A stretch of DNA of 64,000 bases from an uncultured Burkholderiales bacterium (GTDB lineage Bacteria; Pseudomonadota; Gammaproteobacteria; Burkholderiales; Burkholderiaceae_C), in assembly GCA_903871545.1 (NCBI GenBank), contig CAIQHG010000029.1, positions 41,368-105,367 of the forward strand, given 5' to 3'. The notes beneath the pieces were generated by a model, which made no database searches, was not told the origin of the DNA, and worked only from the letters and a program-made list of their open reading frames with translations. Shown in pieces: positions 9,039 through 17,166 of the stretch. Made by a program: the position numbers and the translations under genes. Each line of letters begins with the position of its first letter. Position 1 is the stretch's first letter.

Positions 9039-10781
9039 ATGACCGATCTCTCCCAACTTATCACTCGCCTCAAACGGGCAGGCAAATACTTCTCAAACCC
9101 TAAAAGCGCCTGGGTGGCAACCATCGTCTCCGTAATCATCATGTCCCTGACGGAACCCTTGGTGCCTGCTCTTTTAAAGCCTCTTTTGGATGATGGATTT
9201 CAAGGGGGACAGATCCGTATTTGGTTGGTCCCAGTTTGTATCCTAGGCTTATTTGGGATACGAGGGATTTGCGCCTTTACTGGACAAGTTACTTTGGCAA
9301 AGGTAGCCAACCATGGGCTTTACGGTCTGCGCAAAGCAATGTTCTCTCGTCTTCAAGACGCCCATCCTTCTCTTTTTAGATTACAAACATCTAGCGCGCT
9401 GGGAAACACCTTGGTTTATGAGGTTCAAAGTGGCGCCTACATGATGGTCAACTCCATTTTGAGCGTTACGAGGGACAGCCTCACCTTGCTGGCTTTGATA
9501 GGTTACCTCCTCTACCTCAATTGGAAACTAAGTTTAATCGTTGCATTTTTGTTCCCAAGCGTTGCTTGGCTAATGAAGGCAATGACGAAAAGACTCTTTA
9601 AATTGACAACAAGCAATCAACAAGCGACCGATGAGTTGGCTTATGTGGTCGAGGAAAATGCCCTTGCATTTAGAGAGATTAGGCTCTACGGAGCTCAGCA
9701 ATCTCAAATTGACCGATTTGTAAAGTTAGGCGAGACCCTTGAGCGGCTGGCGATGAAGTCCACTATCGCCTCATCCGCGCTCACTCCTCTTACGCAAATG
9801 ATGTCCGCAGTTGCTTTGTCTGCAGTGATTAGCATTGCTTTACTTCAAAGCACTGAGAGCGGCACTACTGTTGGTGGATTTGCAGCCTTTGTGACTGCTA
9901 TGTTAATGCTCGTCGCCCCCATCAAGCACCTGTCCGAGGTGGCCGGTCCCATCACTCGGGGACTTGCTGCGTTAGAGCGAGGAATTGACCTCATAGAAAC
10001 CACCCCAATTGAGACGGGAGGGACGCACAAAAGTCCCAAAGCAAAGGGTGAGTTGGTGCTGCGAGGGGTAAGTGTTCAGTACGCCAAAGACCTTAACCCT
10101 GCCCTTGAGAACATCTCACTTACTATCACCTGCGGAGAAACCGTCGCACTGGTGGGATCTTCCGGGTCGGGCAAAACCACTTTGGCCAGTTTATTGCCCC
10201 GCATCTTGGATGTTAACTCTGGAGACGTTTTACTGGACGGGGTGAACGTCAAAGAGTGGGACCTTGCCAACTTAAGGTCTCATTTTGCAATGGTCAGTCA
10301 AAACGTAATCGTCCTTAACGACACCCTTGCCAAAAACGTCGCACTGGGACAAGAGGTAAACAACCAAAGAGTTCGCGAATGTTTGATATCAGCCAACCTA
10401 CAAGCTTACTATGAGTCCTTGCCAGAGCAGGAAAATACACTTGTGGGGCACAATGCCTCTCAACTATCTGGGGGTCAAAGACAACGTTTGGCTCTTGCAA
10501 GGGCTCTTTATAAGGACGCACCCATACTTATCTTAGATGAGGCCACTTCTGCCTTGGACAACGAGTCAGAGAGCATAGTCCAACACGCATTGAGCCGATT
10601 ACAAAAGGGCAGAACCACGATCGTGATTGCTCATCGTCTCTCAACCATTGAGCATGCACAAAGAATTTTAGTGATGGACCATGGCCGGATCATTGAATCT
10701 GGCACTCATAAAGAATTGATCGAAAAATCAGGCGCCTACGCCGCTTTATTCAAATTAGGGAGTTTCGGCGGTGATGTCTAG
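9039..10781 (+). CDS. msbA: Lipid A flippase / ABC exporter MsbA
   Basis: 580 aa half-transporter, the typical MsbA length. The six-helix transmembrane domain covers about 1-310. The nucleotide-binding domain has Walker A GSSGSGKTT, signature LSGGQRQRLALARAL, Walker B ILILDEATSALD and switch His in IVIAHRLST. It moves lipid A-core across the inner membrane. It follows two LPS-type glycosyltransferases by 88 nt and ends 2 nt from the stop of a convergent GT9 gene, with no room for a separate terminator between them. Confidence 0.93.
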   Translation: MTDLSQLITRLKRAGKYFSNPKSAWVATIVSVIIMSLTEPLVPALLKPLLDDGFQGGQIRIWLVPVCILGLFGIRGICAFTGQVTLAKVANHGLYGLRKAMFSRLQDAHPSLFRLQTSSALGNTLVYEVQSGAYMMVNSILSVTRDSLTLLALIGYLLYLNWKLSLIVAFLFPSVAWLMKAMTKRLFKLTTSNQQATDELAYVVEENALAFREIRLYGAQQSQIDRFVKLGETLERLAMKSTIASSALTPLTQMMSAVALSAVISIALLQSTESGTTVGGFAAFVTAMLMLVAPIKHLSEVAGPITRGLAALERGIDLIETTPIETGGTHKSPKAKGELVLRGVSVQYAKDLNPALENISLTITCGETVALVGSSGSGKTTLASLLPRILDVNSGDVLLDGVNVKEWDLANLRSHFAMVSQNVIVLNDTLAKNVALGQEVNNQRVRECLISANLQAYYESLPEQENTLVGHNASQLSGGQRQRLALARALYKDAPILILDEATSALDNESESIVQHALSRLQKGRTTIVIAHRLSTIEHAQRILVMDHGRIIESGTHKELIEKSGAYAALFKLGSFGGDV

Positions 10782-10783
10782 GT

Positions 10784-12037
10784 CTAGATCAAGTTGGCTA
10801 GTTTTTTTCGGTCTGTGAGCTGTTCAAAAGCCTTTAAAAACTCCGCTGCCTGGGGCTGAATTAGCCTAACACACCACTTTACTTCGTGATAGGAGGAGCG
10901 CTCCGCGTAGGTAAACCAAACTAGTGTTGGGCACTTAAGCCCTACAGACATATGATAAGGGCCTGAATCTGTTGAGATAAAAACATCACATGCACAGATG
11001 ACCCCCGTTAATCCAGACAATGAGCAACGGCCCGCAAAATTCACCATCGCTTGGGCTGCATTGGGGTACAAAGATTCATACAACTTAATAAATTCTTCAT
11101 TGACCTTTAGTTCATTGGGAGCGCCTGTGAGTACCCACTGGGCTGGGTAGTTTTGATTGACTAAATTGACGCATTCAGCCAAGTGCTGTAGGTCAGGGCG
11201 TTTGTGGAGTGCGTCCGACGTTCCGCAGCCGATATTTAGACCAACCAAAAGAGTTTTATTTTGCGTTTTATTTAGCTTTTGTCTTTGCGTTTGGCTTTGC
11301 GTTGAGCCGGGGGTTTGGTTAAAACCAGAATTTCCGTTCATGCTAAGGTTGCTCAAATCAATTGAGCTCTGATTTTCCAAAACCTTGAGTTGCTCTAATA
11401 AAAGGTTGCGAGCTAGCACGCCCTGTGTCGTCTCGCCAAGCTCAATGGGTAGAACTCCGCGCTCAATACCCCATGCCGACAGTACAACAAAATCTCGGTT
11501 CGTGTACTCAAGCGGCAACTCCAGCCCCCTATCTTTTGCAAACTCTTGAACACTTGGAGCGCATTGAGTGTAAAAAAGTGATCTGATCCATACTTGGGCA
11601 ACCCCCAAAGACTTCGCACCTGAGCTTTTTGCTGCCACCCAGCTCAACACACTTGTGCGAGCGCCGTAGGGCTCAAAATCAATAATCCAATCAGCGCTCA
11701 CGCGCACAGCTGCTTGGCGGACCTCACTGGCGAGCTTTAAAAACGGCACTTTAGGTCGCTCAGACTTGGGCAGTCCTGGATGGCCCCGTTGAATCGTTAA
11801 AAATTGCGCGCTACTCAGCAATGGATGATCCGCAATTAAGCCCTCAGTTGGATAGCCTTCGTGTTTGCTTAAAAAAAGCAAATGCAACTGCACATCTGGC
11901 CACTTGTTCTTAAGCGCTCGCCACGCTGCGCTTGACCTGAGTAAATCTCCAACACCCATGCTGTGGGCCTTGATCATTAAGATAGACCTTGGTGGCTCTT
12001 TGGGTGCGCGTGCGCTGGATTTAAGTTCTAAATTCAT
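10784..12037 (-). CDS. GT9 family heptosyltransferase-like protein
   Basis: 417 aa, longer than the usual 330-370. The N-terminal domain starts SILMIKAHSMGVGDLLRSSA, the GT9 pattern. The C-terminal ADP-heptose-binding half has VGLNIGCGTSDALHKRPD, NFAGRCSLSGLTGVICACDV and STDSGPYHMSVGLKCPTLVWF. Between the halves (about residues 228-262) is a low-complexity Asn/Ser/Thr/Gln/Lys stretch rich in TQ and QK pairs, encoded by an imperfect short repeat; it is absent from typical members. It is the last gene of a minus-strand run (rng, deacetylase, GT4, GT9). Whether it adds heptose or another sugar cannot be read from the sequence. Confidence 0.87.
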   Translation of the reverse strand: MNLELKSSARAPKEPPRSILMIKAHSMGVGDLLRSSAAWRALKNKWPDVQLHLLFLSKHEGYPTEGLIADHPLLSSAQFLTIQRGHPGLPKSERPKVPFLKLASEVRQAAVRVSADWIIDFEPYGARTSVLSWVAAKSSGAKSLGVAQVWIRSLFYTQCAPSVQEFAKDRGLELPLEYTNRDFVVLSAWGIERGVLPIELGETTQGVLARNLLLEQLKVLENQSSIDLSNLSMNGNSGFNQTPGSTQSQTQRQKLNKTQNKTLLVGLNIGCGTSDALHKRPDLQHLAECVNLVNQNYPAQWVLTGAPNELKVNEEFIKLYESLYPNAAQAMVNFAGRCSLSGLTGVICACDVFISTDSGPYHMSVGLKCPTLVWFTYAERSSYHEVKWCVRLIQPQAAEFLKAFEQLTDRKKLANLI

Positions 12038-12058
12038 TCGAACAAAAACTCTGTGAAT

Positions 12059-13510
12059 TTATTTCACCGCTGGGGCTTGTTCCCCCAAGTGATAGGCGAT
12101 ATGGGTATAAACCGTATTTTGTAACTCAGCCATTTTCTTCCAGTCTTGAGTTTTGGCCCAGGACTGACCCTGAGTGGATAAGCTCTCTTTCATGTGACCT
12201 TGAAGCGCCAAAACCACTTTTCCAGCAAGCTCCTCGGGATCCTCAGGGTCGGACAAGATCAGAGCAGTTTTTGCGTCCGTAAGCTCAGAGCTTATGCCGC
12301 AGTACTGGGCACCCGATACGATCACTGGCAACGCATTAGCCATTGCCTCTAAGACCACCATACCAAAGGTATCCTCACGAGTGGGGTGAATCAATAAATC
12401 GCAAGCAGCGTATAAATCTTGTAACTCCTGCTCGCCCAAAACACCTTTTTCAATGATGCGGTTTTGAACCCCTTGGGTCGCAATTTTGGACCAAAAGTCC
12501 CGGGGTTTGGCTGCACCAGCGATGACTAGCACACAATCACTGGGCAAAAGGGAAAGCGCTTTTACGGCCGTATCGAGTCCCTTTTTCTGTGCGTCATGGC
12601 CCACCCACAACATACAGGCCCCAAACTCTGGCAACCCAAGACTTGCTCTGGCGTGCATGCGCTTGACTGCTCGCTCGCCTTGGTTGAGGGTGTCTCCTAC
12701 ATACACCCCTGGCGCAATTGTGATGAGCGCTGCTGACTCACATCCCATGGAGTACTCAAGGAGTCTATTGAGGTTGGCTGAGACTGCTACAAACCATCGT
12801 CCAGATTTGTTCTTAAAACGTGCTTTTTCTAAAAGTACGTACGTCAATAACCTAGGACTGAATAGCACCTTGAGCCATTGAACCGTCTTTTGCAGAACCG
12901 ATTTTCCGGCAAATAGATTGTGCGTCAAGGGCAACACGTGTACTGTTTGTACGTCTGCGTGCCACGTGTTTTCGTGTGAATGGACCACGTCAAATCCCGA
13001 TCTTGTTGCCCATGCACAGTAAGTGGCGTAAAACAACTGATTCAACCACCTCGGGCGATTAAAAAACTGAGGCACCCGGTGGTAATTCACAAATGGCCAG
13101 TTGTGATTGCTTTTTTGCGAAAATATATGAAACTCATGCTGATTGGCAAGGCACTCTACTAATGCAACAGCGTAGTGCTCTGCACCCCCCGCAGTGGGAT
13201 CAAAGTTTCTGTGCAATACGGCAATTTTTAAGCGTTTTTTGAAAGGACTTTTAAAATCAGCCTTTGCCGGAGTCATTAATGAGGGCCTAAGCTCCTGTTC
13301 GTAATTAAAGTCCACTAATGAGTCTGTAGATTTTGACGCGCCTCTGAACTGCTGACCCGTTGTTGGGTCAGTTTGTGTTGGGTTGCTCCGCTTTGATCGC
13401 AGCAAAAGCTCATCTGCACTAAGTGGTGTGCCTGCCCCTGTTGTATGAGAAGTCTTCTTTGATGACTTCCCCAACATCTCACTAATTGCTTTTACGAATG
13501 AAGGATTCAA
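12059..13510 (-). CDS. GT4 family glycosyltransferase
   Basis: 483 aa. The conserved domain begins near residue 93 (KIAVLHRNFDPTAGGAEHYA) and shows the GT-B features of retaining GT4 enzymes: the C-terminal Rossmann segment MLWVGHDAQKKGLDTAVKAL, then HPTREDTFGMVVLEAMANAL with the nucleotide-sugar EX7E motif. The first ~90 residues are polar, Ser/Thr-rich and probably disordered. Their reality depends on a TTG start at 13510 with AAAGG ten bases upstream; an internal ATG at 13276 would give a compact enzyme of about 405 aa. It sits 21 nt before the GT9 gene and behind a polysaccharide deacetylase, suggesting a surface-glycan unit. Confidence 0.87.
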   Translation of the reverse strand: MNPSFVKAISEMLGKSSKKTSHTTGAGTPLSADELLLRSKRSNPTQTDPTTGQQFRGASKSTDSLVDFNYEQELRPSLMTPAKADFKSPFKKRLKIAVLHRNFDPTAGGAEHYAVALVECLANQHEFHIFSQKSNHNWPFVNYHRVPQFFNRPRWLNQLFYATYCAWATRSGFDVVHSHENTWHADVQTVHVLPLTHNLFAGKSVLQKTVQWLKVLFSPRLLTYVLLEKARFKNKSGRWFVAVSANLNRLLEYSMGCESAALITIAPGVYVGDTLNQGERAVKRMHARASLGLPEFGACMLWVGHDAQKKGLDTAVKALSLLPSDCVLVIAGAAKPRDFWSKIATQGVQNRIIEKGVLGEQELQDLYAACDLLIHPTREDTFGMVVLEAMANALPVIVSGAQYCGISSELTDAKTALILSDPEDPEELAGKVVLALQGHMKESLSTQGQSWAKTQDWKKMAELQNTVYTHIAYHLGEQAPAVK

Positions 13511-13550
13511 AACATCTAAACCTTTAAATTAGCCTGGCCCTAAACAGGGC

Positions 13551-14336
13551 TCAGGAGTGTTGGTCCTCGTAGGAGGTGGCAATTTTTAACAAAAACTGCG
13601 CCCAAGTAGTGGAACGCACCACGGGGACACGCACCAACTCGTAGGGGAAATCAATGGATAACTCAAGGCAGAGTTGGGGATTCATTTTTTGTTCATTGCT
13701 AATTTGACCAAACACACGCCCCCTTTTCGTAGTCGTTGCAGCCCAGTATCCCGCGAGACGGACCCACTCGAGGTGAGCTTTTGCGTAGTCACCGTAGGGA
13801 TAACAAAACTGATTAACCGCTACACCGAGCATACCCTCGAGTTGAGTTTTACTTTGCACAATTTCAAACTTTGCCTGCTCATGTGGTACCTTTAATAAAC
13901 TTGAATGGGTCAGTGAGTGGGAGCCAATTTCTTGGCCGTGGTTTAACCACTCCTTTAAGTGCTCCAAGCTCATCAAAGGTGCACTTGGCACCCCAATCTC
14001 TTTGTCCCAACTGTTGGTGCTCCCAATGAGATCGCTCACCACGTAGCAGGTGGCTGAAAAGTCAAACGATTTGAGGATGGGTGCGGCGTGTGTTAGGTTG
14101 TTTAAGTACCCATCATCAAAGGTTATTCCAACAACACGCCCAGACTTTTTGCCTTGCAAATAGGGCTGTAACTCACTCAAACTAAGACCCGTGTAGCCCA
14201 ATCTTTTTAAGATCCACATTTGGCGTTTAAACCCTTTTTCGCTGACGTACAAACTGCGCATTGGGGTGCCCCTCGCAGGTGCATCCCCAATTTGATGGTA
14301 GGTCAAAATAGGTATGGGACGCAAAGCCTTGGTCAT
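13551..14336 (-). CDS. Polysaccharide deacetylase (NodB/CE4 domain)
   Basis: 261 aa. The NodB homology domain shows motif 1 GITFDDGYLNN (catalytic base Asp and metal Asp) and motif 2 GSHSLTHSSL (metal-binding His pair), then FCYPYGDYAKAHLEWVRLAG. It also begins PIPILTYHQIGD, as in family members acting on polymeric N-acetylhexosamines. No signal peptide is visible, so it is probably cytosolic, which fits a lipid-linked or precursor sugar better than a finished polymer. It starts 3 nt after the rng stop and is followed by GT4 and GT9 genes. Confidence 0.9.
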   Translation of the reverse strand: MTKALRPIPILTYHQIGDAPARGTPMRSLYVSEKGFKRQMWILKRLGYTGLSLSELQPYLQGKKSGRVVGITFDDGYLNNLTHAAPILKSFDFSATCYVVSDLIGSTNSWDKEIGVPSAPLMSLEHLKEWLNHGQEIGSHSLTHSSLLKVPHEQAKFEIVQSKTQLEGMLGVAVNQFCYPYGDYAKAHLEWVRLAGYWAATTTKRGRVFGQISNEQKMNPQLCLELSIDFPYELVRVPVVRSTTWAQFLLKIATSYEDQHS

Positions 14337-14339
14337 CTT

Positions 14340-15881
14340 TTACAAAAGCACGATGTCGTACGTCTCTGGACCTAAGCCTGGCTCGGGCTTGAGGGATATG
14401 GGCTTGCCAATAAACTCACTCAGTCCTGCCAAGTGTTGGCTTTCCTCCTCCATCATCAACTCAACCACCTCGGGGGCAGCCATCACTTTTATTTCACCCG
14501 GATTGAACTGGCGAGCCTCTCTGAGTATTTCTCTAAAAATATCATAAACAACGCTGCGAGCCGTTTTAACAGTACCTTTTCCCGAGCATGTATCACAGGG
14601 TTTACAAAGCAGGTGAGCTAATGACTCGCGCGTTCGCTTTCTTGTCAACTCAACCAGGCCCAAGGACGAGAAGTGACTCACCACGGTTTTAACTCTGTCT
14701 TTGCTCAAATGTTTTTGGAACTCTGCCAAAACCGCTGTTTGATGGTCAACTTTGACCATATCAATAAAATCAACCACCACGATGCCCCCCAAATTACGTA
14801 GTCTTAGTTGACGAGCAATAGCGCCGGCAGCCTCCAAGTTGGTTTTAAATATCGTATCGTCAAAATTTTTTGCCCCTACAAAGCCTCCCGTATTTACATC
14901 AACTGTCGTGAGCGCCTCGGTTTGATCAATCACAAGGTAGCCCCCGGATTTAAGATCTACTCGCCGGCCCAAGGCTTTATTGACCTCATCATCTATGTTG
15001 TAAAGATCAAAGATCGGACGCTCCCCCGAGTACCTTTCTAACTTTGAGGCGGCAGCAGGCATGAACTCAAGCGCAAAATCGTTCAAAAGATTAAACTGCT
15101 CGCGCGAGTCAATTTTGATTGACTTGGTGTGCTCGTCCACAAAGTCCCTTAGCACTCGCTGCAAAAGATTTAAGTCCTGGTGCACGATCGATTTGGGAGG
15201 CAATTTAGTTGACAAGTCTTTAATCCGAAGCCATGCCTTTCTAAGATAGGTGATGTCTTCTAAAAGTTCTAGGTCGTTTGCGTCTTCCCCGTTCGTCCTT
15301 AAAATAAAGCCGCCCCATATTCGTTGAGTTCCGCCATCTGCGCTAGATTTATTGGCGTGAAATTTATCACCGTCAGAGACGGGGTTAAGACTGAGGACCA
15401 ACTTTTGAAGTCTATCTTTAAGCGCGTTTCTCTGTTTAAGAGGAATCTTTTGAGACACACCTATGTGCTCGTCTTGAGGCAAAAAGACAAGCAAGCGACC
15501 TGCTATGCTGATTTGTGTGGTGAGCCTGGCGCCCTTGCTTCCAATGGGGTCTTTGATGACTTGAACCATTAGAGTTTGTCCCTCAAAGACTTGTTTCTCA
15601 ATTGGAACCTGCGCTGCATCAGAGCTTGGCGCTTCGGTGTGTCTGGCTGCTATAACGGCTTGGAGATCAGCTACATGTAAAAAAGCTGCTCGCTCTAGCC
15701 CAATATCCACAAAGGCAGATTGCATACCAGGTAACACTCTTGCCACCTTTCCCATGTAGACATTACCCACCAAACCCCTCTCCAAGGTTCGCTCGAGGTG
15801 CATTTCTTGAACCGCCCCTTGCTCTAAGACCGCAACACGCGTTTCTTGTGGAGCCCAATTGATTAATATTTCTTTTTGCAT
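14340..15881 (-). CDS. rng: Ribonuclease G
   Basis: 513 aa, close to the usual 489-500. An N-terminal S1 domain (VYMGKVARVLPGMQSAFVDI) is followed by the RNase E/G catalytic domain: VIDQTEALTTVDVNTGGFVG and GGIVVVDFIDM supply the Mg-binding Asp residues, and CKPCDTCSGKG is the Zn-link that joins subunits. RNase G matures the 5' end of 16S rRNA and decays mRNA. The long C-terminal scaffold that distinguishes RNase E is absent. It follows maf by 35 nt, as in many betaproteobacteria. The ATG has no clear Shine-Dalgarno. Confidence 0.95.
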   Translation of the reverse strand: MQKEILINWAPQETRVAVLEQGAVQEMHLERTLERGLVGNVYMGKVARVLPGMQSAFVDIGLERAAFLHVADLQAVIAARHTEAPSSDAAQVPIEKQVFEGQTLMVQVIKDPIGSKGARLTTQISIAGRLLVFLPQDEHIGVSQKIPLKQRNALKDRLQKLVLSLNPVSDGDKFHANKSSADGGTQRIWGGFILRTNGEDANDLELLEDITYLRKAWLRIKDLSTKLPPKSIVHQDLNLLQRVLRDFVDEHTKSIKIDSREQFNLLNDFALEFMPAAASKLERYSGERPIFDLYNIDDEVNKALGRRVDLKSGGYLVIDQTEALTTVDVNTGGFVGAKNFDDTIFKTNLEAAGAIARQLRLRNLGGIVVVDFIDMVKVDHQTAVLAEFQKHLSKDRVKTVVSHFSSLGLVELTRKRTRESLAHLLCKPCDTCSGKGTVKTARSVVYDIFREILREARQFNPGEIKVMAAPEVVELMMEEESQHLAGLSEFIGKPISLKPEPGLGPETYDIVLL

Positions 15882-15916
15882 TTGAATTAATGTACTTGAA
15901 ACTTATGCCCAACAAC

Positions 15917-16687
15917 TTAAGGCACAAAGCAACCCAAGGCTCGAAGCATTTGGGCGCACTCAAATAGCGGTAATCCCATTATCCCAGAGTAGCTTCCCTC
16001 AATTTTTTTAATAAAAGATGCTGCTCGACCCTGAATAGCGTAAGAGCCTGCTTTGCCCCTGGGCTCGCCCGATTCAATGTAGGCCTGGATTTGGAGCTCA
16101 CTGAGCGCTTCAAACTGAACTGAGGAGATACTGAGCGCGCTTAAAAAATAAGGCTTTGGAATAACTCCCACTTCGGTATGCGTGCCCAGTTGCCCGCCTC
16201 CACTATCAACATCACCTATGAATTTGTGCAGATCGCTCCAACACGGCACAGTCATGCAAATCGAAGTAAGCACTTTGTGGGTGCGCCCGCTCAAGCTGGC
16301 AAGCATCTGTGCGGCTTCTAAATCGCTTTGCGGCTTGCCCATGATCCGCTCACCAAGCGCAACAGTCGTGTCCGCACAAAGAATTGGGGCCAAAGGAAAT
16401 TTTTCCAGAGAAGACGCATCTTTATTTCTTTGGACAAGCCGCTTTGCAGCGGCGCCAAGCTTTAGTTGGGTAACCCTTTGAACATAGTCAACAGGCGGCT
16501 CGCCTGCAAGCGCAACCTCAAGGGCTTCGCTGTCTTCAAGGGGGTCAGCCATCAACAACCGGTACTTAACCCCCAGTTGATCCAGCAATTGCGCTCGTCT
16601 AGGACTTTGAGAGGCAAGGTATACAAAGGGCTGGGGCATGAGCGGGGGTAAGGGCTGGGGTATGAGCTGGGGCATAGGCTCAATCAT
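15917..16687 (-). CDS. maf: Maf family nucleoside triphosphate pyrophosphatase
   Basis: 256 aa; Maf proteins are usually about 190-210. Motifs are VYLASQSPRRAQLLDQLGV, LCADTTVALGERIMGKP and GKAGSYAIQGRAASFIKKIE followed by GSYSGIMGLPL, as in the YhdE (dTTP/UTP pyrophosphatase) group, which cleans non-canonical or excess nucleotides. An internal segment around EALEVALAGEPP and a gap before VGVIPKPYF add length. The N-terminal 20 residues (Met/Pro/Gln/Leu only) are encoded by four copies of a 12-nt repeat at 16631-16678, so the true start could be any of three repeat-derived ATGs (16687, 16675 or 16639). The first begins 10 nt after the true rlmH stop. Standard operon position between rlmH and rng. 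Confidence 0.92.
   Translation of the reverse strand: MIEPMPQLIPQPLPPLMPQPFVYLASQSPRRAQLLDQLGVKYRLLMADPLEDSEALEVALAGEPPVDYVQRVTQLKLGAAAKRLVQRNKDASSLEKFPLAPILCADTTVALGERIMGKPQSDLEAAQMLASLSGRTHKVLTSICMTVPCWSDLHKFIGDVDSGGGQLGTHTEVGVIPKPYFLSALSISSVQFEALSELQIQAYIESGEPRGKAGSYAIQGRAASFIKKIEGSYSGIMGLPLFECAQMLRALGCFVP
16631..16678. repeat. Tandem 12-nt repeat (CTGGGGYATGAG), 4 copies, inside the maf 5' end
   Basis: Units 16631-16642, 16643-16654, 16655-16666 and 16667-16678. Read on the minus strand they encode Pro/Gln/Leu/Met only and supply alternative ATG codons for maf. Confidence 0.85.
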
Positions 16688-16697
16688 TTAAATGGCA

Positions 16698-17166
16698 CTA
16701 CTCTCTGTGATAGGGGTGATGGGTTAATATGGACCAGGCTCGGTACAACTGTTCAATAAGAATGACGCGAACCATAGCATGAGGTAGTGTTAAGTCCGAG
16801 AGCCTTAGCATCATATTTGAAGATGATTTTAGTTGAGGACTCAAGCCGTCTGGCCCCCCCTATCAAGAAGGCCACATCGCGAACACCATCTTGCAAGGAG
16901 GAGAGTGCCTCGCTCAGTTGGTCTGTGGTGAGGCTTTTACCCCTTTCATCCAGGGCAATTATGTAGGCGTCCTTTGGTATGGCGGCTTGAATGCGCTGTG
17001 CCTCAGAGTGCATCAACTGGGGAACGCTTTTAGAGCCCCTTGGTTCGGCTTTTATTGTCTTAATCTCTACCTTGAATTCAGCAGGAAATCGTTTGTAAAA
17101 CTCGTCCCACCCACTTTGTGCCCAGGCTGGTACTTTTTGCCCTACTGCAACGACCGTCAGCCTCAT
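16698..17166 (-). CDS. rlmH: 23S rRNA pseudouridine1915 N3-methyltransferase RlmH, frameshifted at a G7 run
   Basis: RlmH methylates pseudouridine 1915 in helix 69 of 23S rRNA. Read straight from the ATG at 17166, the frame gives normal RlmH to about residue 103 (VAFLIGG) and then an unrelated tail ending at 16753. Skipping one base at the seven-C run at 16854-16860 (G7 on the gene strand) restores the family C-terminus: [39 protein letters not shown], then HHPYHRE and a TAG at 16698-16700. The repaired protein is 155 aa, the standard length, and its stop lies 10 nt before maf. Either the gene is broken, the G run is a sequencing or assembly error, or slippage restores the frame. The start overlaps the rsfS stop (ATGA). 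Confidence 0.93.

Noticed and set aside
8642..9142. 166-codon minus-strand ORF overlapping the second glycosyltransferase and the msbA start
   Set aside because: The opposite strand holds two genes with clear motifs; this ORF shows none.
16753..17166. Accepting the 137-residue RlmH as the real product
   Set aside because: Its last ~33 residues match no RlmH feature, while the other frame completes the family motif to the exact usual length.
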